NCBI GenBank assembly: GCA_030412945.1
Contig: JAUHJS010000005.1
Location: 235,794-299,793 of the forward strand
Source of the DNA: Shiella aurantiaca
GTDB taxonomy: Bacteria > Bacteroidota > Bacteroidia > Cytophagales > Cyclobacteriaceae
DNA length: 64,000 nt
Direction: 5' to 3'
Shown: positions 1 to 7,918 of the stretch, piece by piece
Layout of the letters: every line of letters begins with the position of its first letter
How positions within the stretch are numbered: the first letter of the stretch is position 1
Notes under the pieces: model-generated
Seen by the model: only the letters and a program-made list of their open reading frames with translations
The model's database searches: none
Told to the model about the DNA's origin: nothing
Program-made: the position numbers and the translations under genes

Positions 1-410
1 ATTTCAATTAGCTCCTTTTCGAGGAGTTTTTGCACGGTGTAGTCGCAATTGACCCCGCGTATGGCTTCCATCTGCCCTTTGCTGATCGGCTGCTTGTAGG
101 CAATGATAGAAAGGGTCTCCAAGGCCGAAGTAGACAATCTTTTTTTCGACTGCTGCTTCAATAAAATTCCAATACTGGCCTGATAGGCCGGCTTGGTAAG
201 AAACTGATACCCTCCTCCCATCTTATAAAGCTGGAAAGCGAAGGTATCAGCGGCATATTTTTCTTCCGACCGCGTCAAAGCATCCGTAATGTCTTGCTCG
301 GGCACATCCGCTTCGAACATTTCCGTAAGGCATGACTTAATATCGGCTACGGAGAGTGGCTTCTCTGAGCAGAATACGAGGGCTTCGATATGGTTTTGAA
401 GAAAATCCAA
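1..410 (-). CDS. scpB: Segregation and condensation protein B, 5' part
   Basis: N-terminal ~136 residues of ScpB; the rest lies beyond the window edge. ScpB is the winged-helix kleisin partner that works with ScpA and SMC in chromosome condensation. The reverse strand reads LDFLQNHIEALVFCSEKPLS near the start, the usual ScpB opening, and later KRLSTSALETLSIIAYKQPI and MEAIRGVNCDYTVQKLLE, the conserved winged-helix signature. An in-frame TAA, which is also the stop of the upstream gene, immediately precedes a TTG at 410-408. TTG is therefore the most likely start and the two genes abut with no gap, which implies co-transcription. Family call is firm; the exact start is inferred. Confidence 0.85.
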   Translation of the reverse strand, partial: MDFLQNHIEALVFCSEKPLSVADIKSCLTEMFEADVPEQDITDALTRSEEKYAADTFAFQLYKMGGGYQFLTKPAYQASIGILLKQQSKKRLSTSALETLSIIAYKQPISKGQMEAIRGVNCDYTVQKLLEKELIE

Positions 411-797
411 TTAATTATTCTTTGCGAGTTTGGCTTCAATGCTGTGCATGGTATGAGGCACGGCACGAAGGCGCTCCTTAGGAATCAGCTTTCCGGTATC
501 TACACATACCCCGTAGGTTTTGTTTTTGATACGGATAAGGGCGTTTTCCAATTGGGTCATAAATTTCTGCTGACGGGCAGCCAGCTGCGAAAGGTTTTCT
601 TTCTCGGCTGTATCGGCTCCATCTTCCAATACCTTAAGGGTTCCAGCGGTGTTGTCGGTGCCGCTATCGTTCTTACGGGTAAGGGTTTCTTTGATATAAG
701 ACAGTTCCGCGCGGGCTTTATCTAGCTTCTCGGTAATCAGTTCTTCGAACTCCTTCAACTCTTCATCAGAATAGCGGGTCTTTTCTTCCTGGCTCAT
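411..797 (-). CDS. DksA/TraR-like protein lacking the zinc cysteines
   Basis: 128-residue DksA/TraR-type protein: an N-terminal coiled-coil region (about residues 10-85, rich in Glu/Lys/Leu) followed by the C-terminal signature YGVCVDTGKLIPKERLRAVP. DksA binds the RNA polymerase secondary channel and works with ppGpp. In classical DksA the C-terminal finger has four cysteines; here only one Cys (in GVC) remains and the second position of the first pair is Thr, so it probably folds without zinc. This form is common in Bacteroidota. Its stop codon abuts the scpB start, so the two are probably one operon. Role as a transcription regulator is inferred from family. Confidence 0.8.
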   Translation of the reverse strand: MSQEEKTRYSDEELKEFEELITEKLDKARAELSYIKETLTRKNDSGTDNTAGTLKVLEDGADTAEKENLSQLAARQQKFMTQLENALIRIKNKTYGVCVDTGKLIPKERLRAVPHTMHSIEAKLAKNN

Positions 798-907
798 AGT
801 AAATGGGTTTATATGAAATTTGGGTATATAGGGTTCAATAAAATTTCACAAAAATACGGTTTGCAAGGGTAACTTAAAACCTTCTGCTCATTTATTCATG
901 CAAGCTT

Positions 908-1741
908 TTATTTATCCAATATCTGTAAGCACAAATAATAGAGCAGAAATGTGCCGTCAAAGCCCAAGGTATAAAACCACTCCGACCACTTTTTGCGTGT
1001 GTTGATGATTAATAAGCCTGCGCCCAAAAAGGTAACTGATGAGGCCCAAGGCGAATAGACGTGTAGAAAAAACAGGGCCAGACATAGAAAAAATAAAGCG
1101 AGTGCAATGAGACCCTTTAGCCCTAGCCGATGCGGCAGCGTAACAAGACCTTGCTGCTCATCTTCCTCCCAATCTTTTACATCAAATGGCAGCGTAATGG
1201 CCACAATAAAGCAAAAATGACCCAACAAAATAGGTAGGTTTCTTTGTGCTTCTTCGAGCCCGGTATGCAAAAAATGAGGCAAGCCTATCGCCATCATAGC
1301 CCATACATAGGCTACCACAAATACTTTCAAGAATGGGTATTGGCGAATTTGCAAAACCTTAGGCCAGTTATTGGGTGCATTGTAGCAAAGGGAAATAAGA
1401 CCCAGATGCAGCAAAAACAGAAATGCTTGCCAGGAAAAAAGGATATAGCTTAGCCCCAAGCAAAGCAATAAGGAAAGCACACACAATCCCCTGATAGCTC
1501 CGCGCCAGCGAAGATGCCATTGCTCTTTTTCGCGCGCATCGTCTGTCGGTACAGGTGCTGAAAACATCCGGAAAAAATTGTACGCAATAAAGGTACTCGC
1601 CATCACCAACCATGCCTCGGTAGGCCAAAAAGCTTGACCACCTGTTTGCTGATACCCGCTGATATAATAAAGCGCAGCCATGAGGCTAATGAATATATGG
1701 CTATATACCAGTCCTTTAATGCTTCGGATAATAAATTGCAC
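908..1741 (-). CDS. UbiA-superfamily membrane protein with a degenerate first Asp motif
   Basis: 277 residues, with about eight hydrophobic segments. The second UbiA prenyltransferase motif is clear (FDVKDWEEDEQQGLVTLPHR, near residues 186-205). UbiA enzymes transfer a prenyl chain to an aromatic or other acceptor in the membrane, using Mg2+ held by two Asp-rich motifs. At the usual place of the first motif (N..D...D) the sequence reads YNFFRMFSAP, which keeps the Asn but has no Asp. Catalysis may therefore differ or be lost. The start is GTG at 1741; the next Met would remove the first membrane helix. No substrate can be named. Confidence 0.7.
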   Translation of the reverse strand: MQFIIRSIKGLVYSHIFISLMAALYYISGYQQTGGQAFWPTEAWLVMASTFIAYNFFRMFSAPVPTDDAREKEQWHLRWRGAIRGLCVLSLLLCLGLSYILFSWQAFLFLLHLGLISLCYNAPNNWPKVLQIRQYPFLKVFVVAYVWAMMAIGLPHFLHTGLEEAQRNLPILLGHFCFIVAITLPFDVKDWEEDEQQGLVTLPHRLGLKGLIALALFFLCLALFFLHVYSPWASSVTFLGAGLLIINTRKKWSEWFYTLGFDGTFLLYYLCLQILDK

Positions 1742-1895
1742 GGCTAAAGGTAAGGAGCACGAGTTAAAAATTGCATGAATTTAGCCTGAAAGGAATAGGT
1801 GAAGGCCAGTAAATAGTAAAGTAAAATATTACATGCCTATCTAATAGCGCGCAAAATTTAATATTTTGCTTACCCTAATTGAAGTAAAAAGCCCT

Positions 1896-4800
1896 ATGGC
1901 CCATTCTTTTCCCCAGCCATCCGATTTTCGTATACCTGACCCTAGCGAGGCGCCTACCGGACTTTTGGTGCTTAATGCCAAAAATGGGCTAATACTATAC
2001 GTAAATGCTGCCATGCAGCAATGGGCCGGCCTCGATTCGCACCAATTGCAGCACCTTTCCTTCGATTCCCTATTCCGTAAAAAGATAAGCGAGGAAGGCG
2101 AAGTATGGACCTTACAATTGGAACATGAAACACAAGAGGTGCATTTGGCCTTTCATGATTTCGTGTGGGAGGGAGCACCATTGGCACAACTAATTATTGT
2201 GAGCCCAGCCCATTCGCTTAGCCAAAATACTTTTGAGCCTATTCCGGTAGATTACACGGGATTAGATTACTTTGATAGACTGCTCGAAAAAGCATCGAGC
2301 CTATTCGGAGCCGATTATGCCTATGTGGGTAGCTACTTAGAACAAGAGTTTAGCATACAATCTTTATCGATGTATGTGCAGCAACAAAAAAGTGAAAACA
2401 TACGCTACAAACTGAGCAATACTCCTTGCGAGATATTATTATCATCCTCAAGTTGTATTTATTCGAAAAACGTATTTGACAAATTTCCAAATGATTTACT
2501 CCTGCGGGAGATGGAGATAGAAGCTTATGCAGGCTTCCCTATATACGATTCAGAAAATCAAACCATTGGAGTGATGATTTTTCTATTCAAAAGCCCCAAA
2601 GAAGATTGGCAGTTTCTGAAAGAAGTTGCCGCACAGGTTGAAAAGCGCTTGTCGAGGGAGCTGGAGCACTATCTACTTCAACAAAAACAGAGTGAACGCC
2701 AAGAGCGGCTTTCTTTCGCCATTCAGGCGGTTAATTTCTCCGTTTTCGAATGGGACTTAAAAAATAACCGTCCCATTTTTGCCGAAAACCTGAACAAGCA
2801 AATAGGTTTTCCGGAAGGGGCTTTTGAGATTGAACCCGCCATTTGGCATTCATTTATTCATCCGAGCGATAAAGAGGCCTTCAGGCAATACATGAACAAC
2901 CTGCTGGAGCAGCCCGGAAATTCGCGGAGCATCCGCTACCGTATCCGTAAGCGCAAAGGCGAATACCAATGGATAGAAACCACAGCCGAATTGGTGGAAA
3001 CCCCTAATGGAGAGCAGGCTTCCCGAGTTATCGGTATCAATAAAAACATCCAGGACCAAATCGATAAAGAGGAGATTCTGAGAGAAAGCGAGGAACGCTT
3101 TAGGGCTTTGGCTGAAAATATTTTGGGTGTGGTGTATATGTGCGCCTATGACGACAACCTGAGCACCTTGTATGTGAGCGACACCATCACAACTTTTAGT
3201 GGGATGGACAAAAGCGCCTATGTACAAGAAAAACTATCGGTGTTTGATATCCTTAGCCCCGATGATAAAGCAGAGCAAATGAAGGCCATTTGGGCTTTGA
3301 ATAAAAACAATAACACCTTCATTTGTCAATACCAGGTGAAGGATATTGAAGGTAATGTACGCTGGATGGAATCGCGGGGCACCTTGCTCTTCTCTAACGA
3401 AGGAAGCCCCCTGCATATAGTAGGAACACTTCTGGACATCAGTTACCAAAAAACCACGGAAGTAGAGCTGGAAAAAGGAAAAACCGAACTGGGAAGTCAG
3501 TTACGCTTATTGCAAAATCTGCACAACCAGCTTAAGCAAAGCGAATTGCGCTGGAGCTACGCGCTGGAAGGAAATGGAGATGGCGTGTGGGACTGGGACA
3601 TCAGAAAAAATGAGATTTTCCTTACTCAATCCACCTATTCGCTACTGGGTTACCCGAATAAGCGTGGACAAAGAAGCACCAGCATCGTGCGCGATTTGGT
3701 GCATCCTGATTATTACCCACAGTTTATCGATGCTATCAAAGAAAGCAAGAGACCTCCTTTCAAAGGCTTCTTCTTAGAATTGCCCCTGCTTAGGCCCGAC
3801 AAAAACTATAAATGGGTACTGATACGCGGAAAGGTGGTGGAGATAGCCAAAAATGGCCGCGCCAAACGTATGGTGGGCAGCGTGATTGACATTACCAAGT
3901 CGCGCCTGCAAAAGCGTGAACTCACTATTTATGAAGAAATGGTGAAGCAGAACTCCTCCGCCATCTTGTTTACCGACATTGGCGGATATATTGAATACAC
4001 CAATACCGCTACACTTGACCTCTTCAATTACCAGCTGCATGAGTTGGTGCAAAAGCCTTTCGATTACCTTTCGAAGAACAATTCATTCAATACCCAACAA
4101 CTGATTAAGAGTATTCAAAGCACTGGAAAATATGTTGGAGAGCACATTTTTTACACTAAGCTTAATCAGCCTATTCCTTGCCAGATCAACGCCAGCCTAC
4201 TTTTTCATGAGCAGCAGGATATACTAGGCCTGGTAATTACCCTTACCAACATTGGCCACATCAAGCGGCTGGAAAATGATATTCTAAAACTCCGTAACGA
4301 AAAGCTGGAGCAGGAGCTCTTTTATCAGCAACAGCAGACGGAAATCAGCATAAAGGTGCAAGAGCAAGAAAAAGAAAAGCTTGCCCGTGAGCTGCACGAT
4401 GGCATTGGCCAAATGATTAGCCTTACCAAAATGCAACTCAGCGGACTGTTAGATGAGCTACCACAGGATATGGTGGGTAGCGCCCAGCAGATTTATTCCT
4501 TACTGGAACAAACCACCCACGATGTAAAGAACATCACCCACGACCTGATGCCGCTGAGTATTAAGCAAATAGGCCTTGACAGCGCCTTGCATATCTTGCT
4601 CAAACGCTATCAAGACGGAGCCTTTAAACACAAGACTCAGTTCAATACCGAAATAGATATGGGAGATTTCAAACCGACTGAAAAGCAGGCCATTCACCTG
4701 TACCGAATCGCTCAGGAACTAGTGAACAATAGCATGAAATATGCCGAGGCCACCCAGCTCGATTTTGTGTTGAAATCTTTTAAAAACACTTTGCACATGG

Positions 4801-4967
4801 TGATTGAAGACAACGGAAAAGGCTTCGATTACCACGAAAAAATGAAACTAATTAATAGCTTTGGATTGAAAACCGTGCAAGAACGCGCTAAGTTGATCAA
4901 TGCCAAGCTCACCCTCGATAGCGAGCCGGGCAAAGGCACCGCCATCAACCTTAGTATGAATTATTAA
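1896..4967 (+). CDS. Multi-PAS/GAF sensor histidine kinase (HisKA_3)
   Basis: About 1023 residues, no membrane helices, so a soluble sensor. Order: PAS (about 20-115), GAF (125-255), four further PAS modules (275-390, 400-520, 545-680, 685-800), a short coiled coil, a HisKA_3 dimerisation domain with ELHDGIGQ (phosphoacceptor near His834), and a C-terminal HATPase with the N-box AQELVNNSMKYA and G-box DNGKGF. HisKA_3 kinases normally phosphorylate LuxR/NarL-type regulators, and one starts 12 bp downstream. I chose ATG 1896 over the TTG 30 bp upstream because it follows a purine-rich stretch. The signal sensed is unknown; several PAS modules resemble the PAS_3 fold. Confidence 0.9.
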   Translation: MAHSFPQPSDFRIPDPSEAPTGLLVLNAKNGLILYVNAAMQQWAGLDSHQLQHLSFDSLFRKKISEEGEVWTLQLEHETQEVHLAFHDFVWEGAPLAQLIIVSPAHSLSQNTFEPIPVDYTGLDYFDRLLEKASSLFGADYAYVGSYLEQEFSIQSLSMYVQQQKSENIRYKLSNTPCEILLSSSSCIYSKNVFDKFPNDLLLREMEIEAYAGFPIYDSENQTIGVMIFLFKSPKEDWQFLKEVAAQVEKRLSRELEHYLLQQKQSERQERLSFAIQAVNFSVFEWDLKNNRPIFAENLNKQIGFPEGAFEIEPAIWHSFIHPSDKEAFRQYMNNLLEQPGNSRSIRYRIRKRKGEYQWIETTAELVETPNGEQASRVIGINKNIQDQIDKEEILRESEERFRALAENILGVVYMCAYDDNLSTLYVSDTITTFSGMDKSAYVQEKLSVFDILSPDDKAEQMKAIWALNKNNNTFICQYQVKDIEGNVRWMESRGTLLFSNEGSPLHIVGTLLDISYQKTTEVELEKGKTELGSQLRLLQNLHNQLKQSELRWSYALEGNGDGVWDWDIRKNEIFLTQSTYSLLGYPNKRGQRSTSIVRDLVHPDYYPQFIDAIKESKRPPFKGFFLELPLLRPDKNYKWVLIRGKVVEIAKNGRAKRMVGSVIDITKSRLQKRELTIYEEMVKQNSSAILFTDIGGYIEYTNTATLDLFNYQLHELVQKPFDYLSKNNSFNTQQLIKSIQSTGKYVGEHIFYTKLNQPIPCQINASLLFHEQQDILGLVITLTNIGHIKRLENDILKLRNEKLEQELFYQQQQTEISIKVQEQEKEKLARELHDGIGQMISLTKMQLSGLLDELPQDMVGSAQQIYSLLEQTTHDVKNITHDLMPLSIKQIGLDSALHILLKRYQDGAFKHKTQFNTEIDMGDFKPTEKQAIHLYRIAQELVNNSMKYAEATQLDFVLKSFKNTLHMVIEDNGKGFDYHEKMKLINSFGLKTVQERAKLINAKLTLDSEPGKGTAINLSMNY

Positions 4968-4979
4968 ATACCCCCGAAT

Positions 4980-5612
4980 ATGATACGAATTGCCATCGCA
5001 GACGACCACAGCATACTCAGAGAAGGAATAGTAAGCATTCTGAAAACCCGTGAGGAAATCGCTATCATTGCCGATGTAGGCAGCGTGAAAGAAGGTAAAC
5101 AAATGCTCGATAAGCACCCCGAAATTGAGGTATTGCTCTGTGATATCAACTTCCCCGATGGCGATGGCTACGAGCTGCTCGATTACATAAAAAAATACAA
5201 CAAAGCCGCCAAGGTAATTTTCCTCACCATGCACGATAAGTCTTCCTTTGCTACCAAAGCCATAGAGGAAGGTGCCATGGGCTACCTCACAAAGGACAGC
5301 CTCAAGAACGAGCTTTTTGCCGCCATAGAATCGGTGCACAATGGGAAAAAATACTTTGGGCAGGGCATTATGGAAAGCCTGGTGATGAACATGAACAAAC
5401 CTCAGGAAAAGCACGATTTCTTCAAAAATGTGCTATCCAAAAGGGAGTTTGAAGTGCTGGAGCTGATCATGGAAGGCCTCGATACCAAAGAGATGGCCGA
5501 GAAGCTTTTTATTAGTGAAAAAACTGCCGCCAACTACCGCAACAGCATTTTGCAGAAGTGCGGGGTGAAGAACATTGTACAGCTAATCAAGCTCTATTTG
5601 CAAAACGCCTAA
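4980..5612 (+). CDS. NarL/LuxR-type response regulator
   Basis: 210 residues. N-terminal receiver with the acidic pair in IADDH and phosphoacceptor Asp near residue 55 (LLCDINFPD), Thr in FLTMHD and Lys in YLTKDS. A C-terminal LuxR helix-turn-helix (LSKREFEVLELIMEGLDTKE to YRNSILQKCGVKN) binds DNA. It starts 12 bp after the upstream HisKA_3 kinase, its presumed partner, and the pair form one operon. It is followed by the palindrome-bearing promoter of the chemotaxis locus, so it is the last gene of its unit. It is a possible regulator of the neighbouring chemotaxis operon, which is inference from position only. Confidence 0.92.
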   Translation: MIRIAIADDHSILREGIVSILKTREEIAIIADVGSVKEGKQMLDKHPEIEVLLCDINFPDGDGYELLDYIKKYNKAAKVIFLTMHDKSSFATKAIEEGAMGYLTKDSLKNELFAAIESVHNGKKYFGQGIMESLVMNMNKPQEKHDFFKNVLSKREFEVLELIMEGLDTKEMAEKLFISEKTAANYRNSILQKCGVKNIVQLIKLYLQNA

Positions 5613-5629
5613 GCCCGCGCCTGTCCTTC

Positions 5630-5722
5630 GATTGGGAAATTTCCCAATCAGTTTGTGAAATAGTGACGGGTTTTTCTGAATTATCCTATCTGATTTGCTT
5701 AGGTGTGCCCCTAGTTTTGTAT
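5630..5722 (+). promoter_or_regulatory. Promoter module A of the chemotaxis locus
   Basis: A perfect 20-bp palindrome, GATTGGGAAATTTCCCAATC (5630-5649), lies about 100 bp before the first chemotaxis gene. It is followed without gaps by ACGG (5666-5669), CTGAAT (5676-5681), TCCTAT (5684-5689) and TTTGTAT (5716-5722). All of these recur at the same relative positions before cheW. The box TAGTTTTG (5712-5719) fits the Bacteroidota -7 consensus TAnnTTTG. A second inverted repeat (CTAGTTT at 5711-5717, AAACTAG at 5729-5735) brackets it. I infer an operator for a dimeric regulator plus a promoter. Confidence 0.65.
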
Positions 5723-5749
5723 GACTCGAAACTAGATACGCGCCACCCT

Positions 5750-6460
5750 ATGAAAAAGCAAGAGATACAGCAGCACATTCATCGCATTGACAACCAATTG
5801 GTGGAGATGAGCGCCTGCCTTGTTCGCGACATGGAAGTGATTTCACAAATCATAGATGTATTTCAGCGCAAGGCCAAAAAAGCACAGCGCCAACTCCCCC
5901 TTAGCAAAGTAAACTTAGTAAAGCAGTGTTTCGACTCACAGCTACAAATAGTGGCCTCTTTGCAAGATATCATTGATGAAATCCACACCGTTCGAAACAT
6001 CAACCGCTTGCTTCAAAAGGAGCTGAACCCCAAAAGCAAACAAGACGAACTCATGAACTACTCGAGCATCAGCTACAGTCAGTACATGGGCGAAATTGCC
6101 AACCTGTGCGTGGCTCAGCTAAAGCACATCCGAAAAAAATACAAAGAAAAACTCGGCAAAATTCAAGACGCACTGGCGCCTATCCGTGGTGATAGAGAAA
6201 TCATCAATACCTTGCATTTCTTTATCCTGAGCAGCACACAAGAGTTTCAGAACTTTCAAAACCTGCTCGACCGCACCAATTTATTGTATGGCGAACTTGC
6301 CTTTATGGCACCTGATAGAAGTTATGACGAAAACGACTTCTGGAACCTTCGCGTAATCCTTCGCCTTATCCTGAACCGACTGAATTGTAAAGAACAGCGT
6401 GGCATTATCCACGAACTCTTCCCCCACTGGAAGCTCGACACACTATCCTTAGAATCATGA
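5750..6460 (+). CDS. CheZ-like paralogue lacking the catalytic Gln (putative)
   Basis: 236 residues, predicted all-helical, no signal peptide. I do not recognise a named family directly, but it aligns with the next gene over the C-terminal half (shared Y..M, LA..QL..IR..Y, KIQ and DREI around residues 110-160) and over the central helix. There it reads LQDIIDE (residues 71-77) against LQYHDIIRQ in its neighbour. The neighbour has the CheZ-type D...Q pair; here Gln is replaced by Glu (Asp73, Glu77), so phosphatase activity is doubtful. Start ATG 5750 is the first in-frame ATG after the promoter module. Its stop overlaps the next ATG by four bases, so the two are translationally coupled. Confidence 0.75.
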   Translation: MKKQEIQQHIHRIDNQLVEMSACLVRDMEVISQIIDVFQRKAKKAQRQLPLSKVNLVKQCFDSQLQIVASLQDIIDEIHTVRNINRLLQKELNPKSKQDELMNYSSISYSQYMGEIANLCVAQLKHIRKKYKEKLGKIQDALAPIRGDREIINTLHFFILSSTQEFQNFQNLLDRTNLLYGELAFMAPDRSYDENDFWNLRVILRLILNRLNCKEQRGIIHELFPHWKLDTLSLES

Positions 6461-7215
6461 AAATCCAGAAATTCCATATCACCACCTTCGTGGCCAACCA
6501 GTACGCCACGCTATTTGGTACCCTTTCCCAAAAGATTGACCTCCTGTTTGAGCACCTCAACAACGATTTTATCATTACCGGAAACCGCGTAAAGAAATAC
6601 CATAAAATCGCCCGCGAGAAGCTAAAAAACAGGGAGTTTACGCCTGATATGGAAGATAAAATCCGCCATGCAGTAAAATGCTTCGACATCATCATAGTGG
6701 AGCTTCAGTATCACGACATCATCCGTCAGAAATTAGAGCATATCAATACCTTTGAAATTAAGCTGGCGCAAGAGTTTAGCGAGATTTACGAAAAGAAAAA
6801 TGCCTTCTGCAATCCGCGCTACACGCTGGTAATGTACGACTTGGTAAAACTGGCCTACAGGCAGTTGAACGCCATTCGCAGTGATTATTTGACCGCATCG
6901 CTCAAAATCCAGAAGCTGCTTTTGCAACTCTGGACCGACCGCGAAATCTCCCGCGAACTTCAGCTTTTCTTGTTCAATACAGCCGAAAATTTGAAAAACG
7001 TGCTCGACTCGCTTGATGCCATTTTGAAAATGCACGAAAAGCTGCGCAAGGAAAATCCGGATATCGATGTGGCCATTTCGCAGGAAACCCGCATGGAAAT
7101 ACTGGAGGAGGTGAAAAAATGCTATACCATGGAATCGGAAAGGCTCATTTTCAATGACCTGTTCCAAATAGTGGAAGCAGAAAAAGATCCCGTGGAAGAC
7201 GACATTTTCTTTTAA
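6457..7215 (+). CDS. CheZ-like CheY-P phosphatase (putative)
   Basis: 252 residues, helical. A central helix carries LQYHDIIRQKLEHI with Asp87 and Gln91 in the D...Q spacing of CheZ (DLTGQ in E. coli), where the Gln orients water for CheY-P hydrolysis and the Asp contacts CheY Lys. The C-terminus ends DPVEDDIFF, an acidic-hydrophobic tail like the E. coli CheZ peptide that docks CheY (DQVDDLLDSLGF). The gene sits three frames upstream of cheY and two genes after the promoter, overlapping its paralogue by four bases. Overall similarity to CheZ cannot be tested here, so phosphatase function is a motif-based inference. Confidence 0.7.
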   Translation: MKIQKFHITTFVANQYATLFGTLSQKIDLLFEHLNNDFIITGNRVKKYHKIAREKLKNREFTPDMEDKIRHAVKCFDIIIVELQYHDIIRQKLEHINTFEIKLAQEFSEIYEKKNAFCNPRYTLVMYDLVKLAYRQLNAIRSDYLTASLKIQKLLLQLWTDREISRELQLFLFNTAENLKNVLDSLDAILKMHEKLRKENPDIDVAISQETRMEILEEVKKCYTMESERLIFNDLFQIVEAEKDPVEDDIFF

Positions 7216-7220
7216 GCCGT

Positions 7221-7496
7221 ATGACCAAGAACAAATTCAAATTTGCCAGCCCTGTGCTTAGCGCCCATCTTACTCAAGTAATGCTGAGCGATATCCAGCA
7301 GCTTATTGCGGAGGTACAAAAGCACAAACCTTCGCAAGTGGCTTTGCAATGGCCCAATGGGTACCAGCCGGATTTTCTGCTGCTACAAGCACTGGAAATG
7401 ATGGCACTTAAAGGCATACAGGTAAAGCTCCCCGAGGTATACAGCCCCTCCGAACTAATCGGAACGTGCTTTTCCCACACCTTTTCAAGAAACTAG
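7221..7496 (+). CDS. Small STAS-like protein (uncertain)
   Basis: 91 residues, between the CheZ-like gene (5-bp gap) and cheY. The pattern of a beta strand (QVALQWPNG), a long helix (PDFLLLQALEMMALKG) and another strand (IQVKLPEV) resembles a compact STAS domain. The usual DSSG loop with its phosphorylatable Ser is not there. STAS proteins in chemotaxis operons are known, but this assignment rests only on length, predicted secondary structure and context. The coding call is supported by the tight spacing to its neighbours and the ATG directly after the preceding stop. Confidence 0.6.
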   Translation: MTKNKFKFASPVLSAHLTQVMLSDIQQLIAEVQKHKPSQVALQWPNGYQPDFLLLQALEMMALKGIQVKLPEVYSPSELIGTCFSHTFSRN

Positions 7497-7528
7497 TAAA
7501 TAAAAAATTATCCCAAAATATTAATCAT

Positions 7529-7894
7529 ATGAGAAAGACCATCATGACCGTGGACGACTCCGAGAGCATCTTGGCTGTAGTGAGCACCACACTAGAAGAG
7601 GAGTATGATGTCATCACCGTATCGGGCGGCAAAGAGGCCCTTGAACAATTGGAAAAAGGAATCAATATCGACCTTATTATTACTGATCTCAATATGCCCC
7701 TGGTAGATGGCATAGAGGTGATTAAGAAGGCGCGCTCCATCAGCCAGTATTCCTTAAAACCCATACTGATGCTCACCACCGAGTCGCAAGCTCAAAAGAA
7801 ATTGGAAGCTAAAGAAGCGGGCGCTACCGGATGGATCGTGAAGCCCTTTGAGCCTGAAAAGCTAAAAGAAGTAGTGAAAAAAGTTATCCGTTAA
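7529..7894 (+). CDS. cheY: Chemotaxis response regulator CheY
   Basis: Single-domain receiver of 121 residues. Acidic pair Asp9/Asp10 (MTVDDS), phosphoacceptor Asp53 (ITDLNMP), Thr in MLTTES and Lys in IVKPFEP are all present. It has no output domain, so the phospho-form must act by binding another protein. It stands between the CheZ-like genes and cheA, its likely kinase. ATG 7529 gives the normal CheY N-terminus; an upstream in-frame TTG would add residues overlapping the preceding gene. The target is unknown, since no flagellar switch is encoded here. Confidence 0.9.
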   Translation: MRKTIMTVDDSESILAVVSTTLEEEYDVITVSGGKEALEQLEKGINIDLIITDLNMPLVDGIEVIKKARSISQYSLKPILMLTTESQAQKKLEAKEAGATGWIVKPFEPEKLKEVVKKVIR

Positions 7895-7918
7895 TATCCT
7901 TCTAAATCGGCTTTCCCC

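Noticed and set aside
1851..1869. Inverted repeat GCAAAAT/ATTTTGC just before the first sensor kinase gene
   Set aside because: Short and AT-rich, not repeated elsewhere and not at a clear promoter position; chance is likely.
4848..5414. A 188-residue open frame on the minus strand opposite the kinase/regulator junction
   Set aside because: Fully overlaps two well-supported genes on the other strand, and the translation has no recognisable domain.
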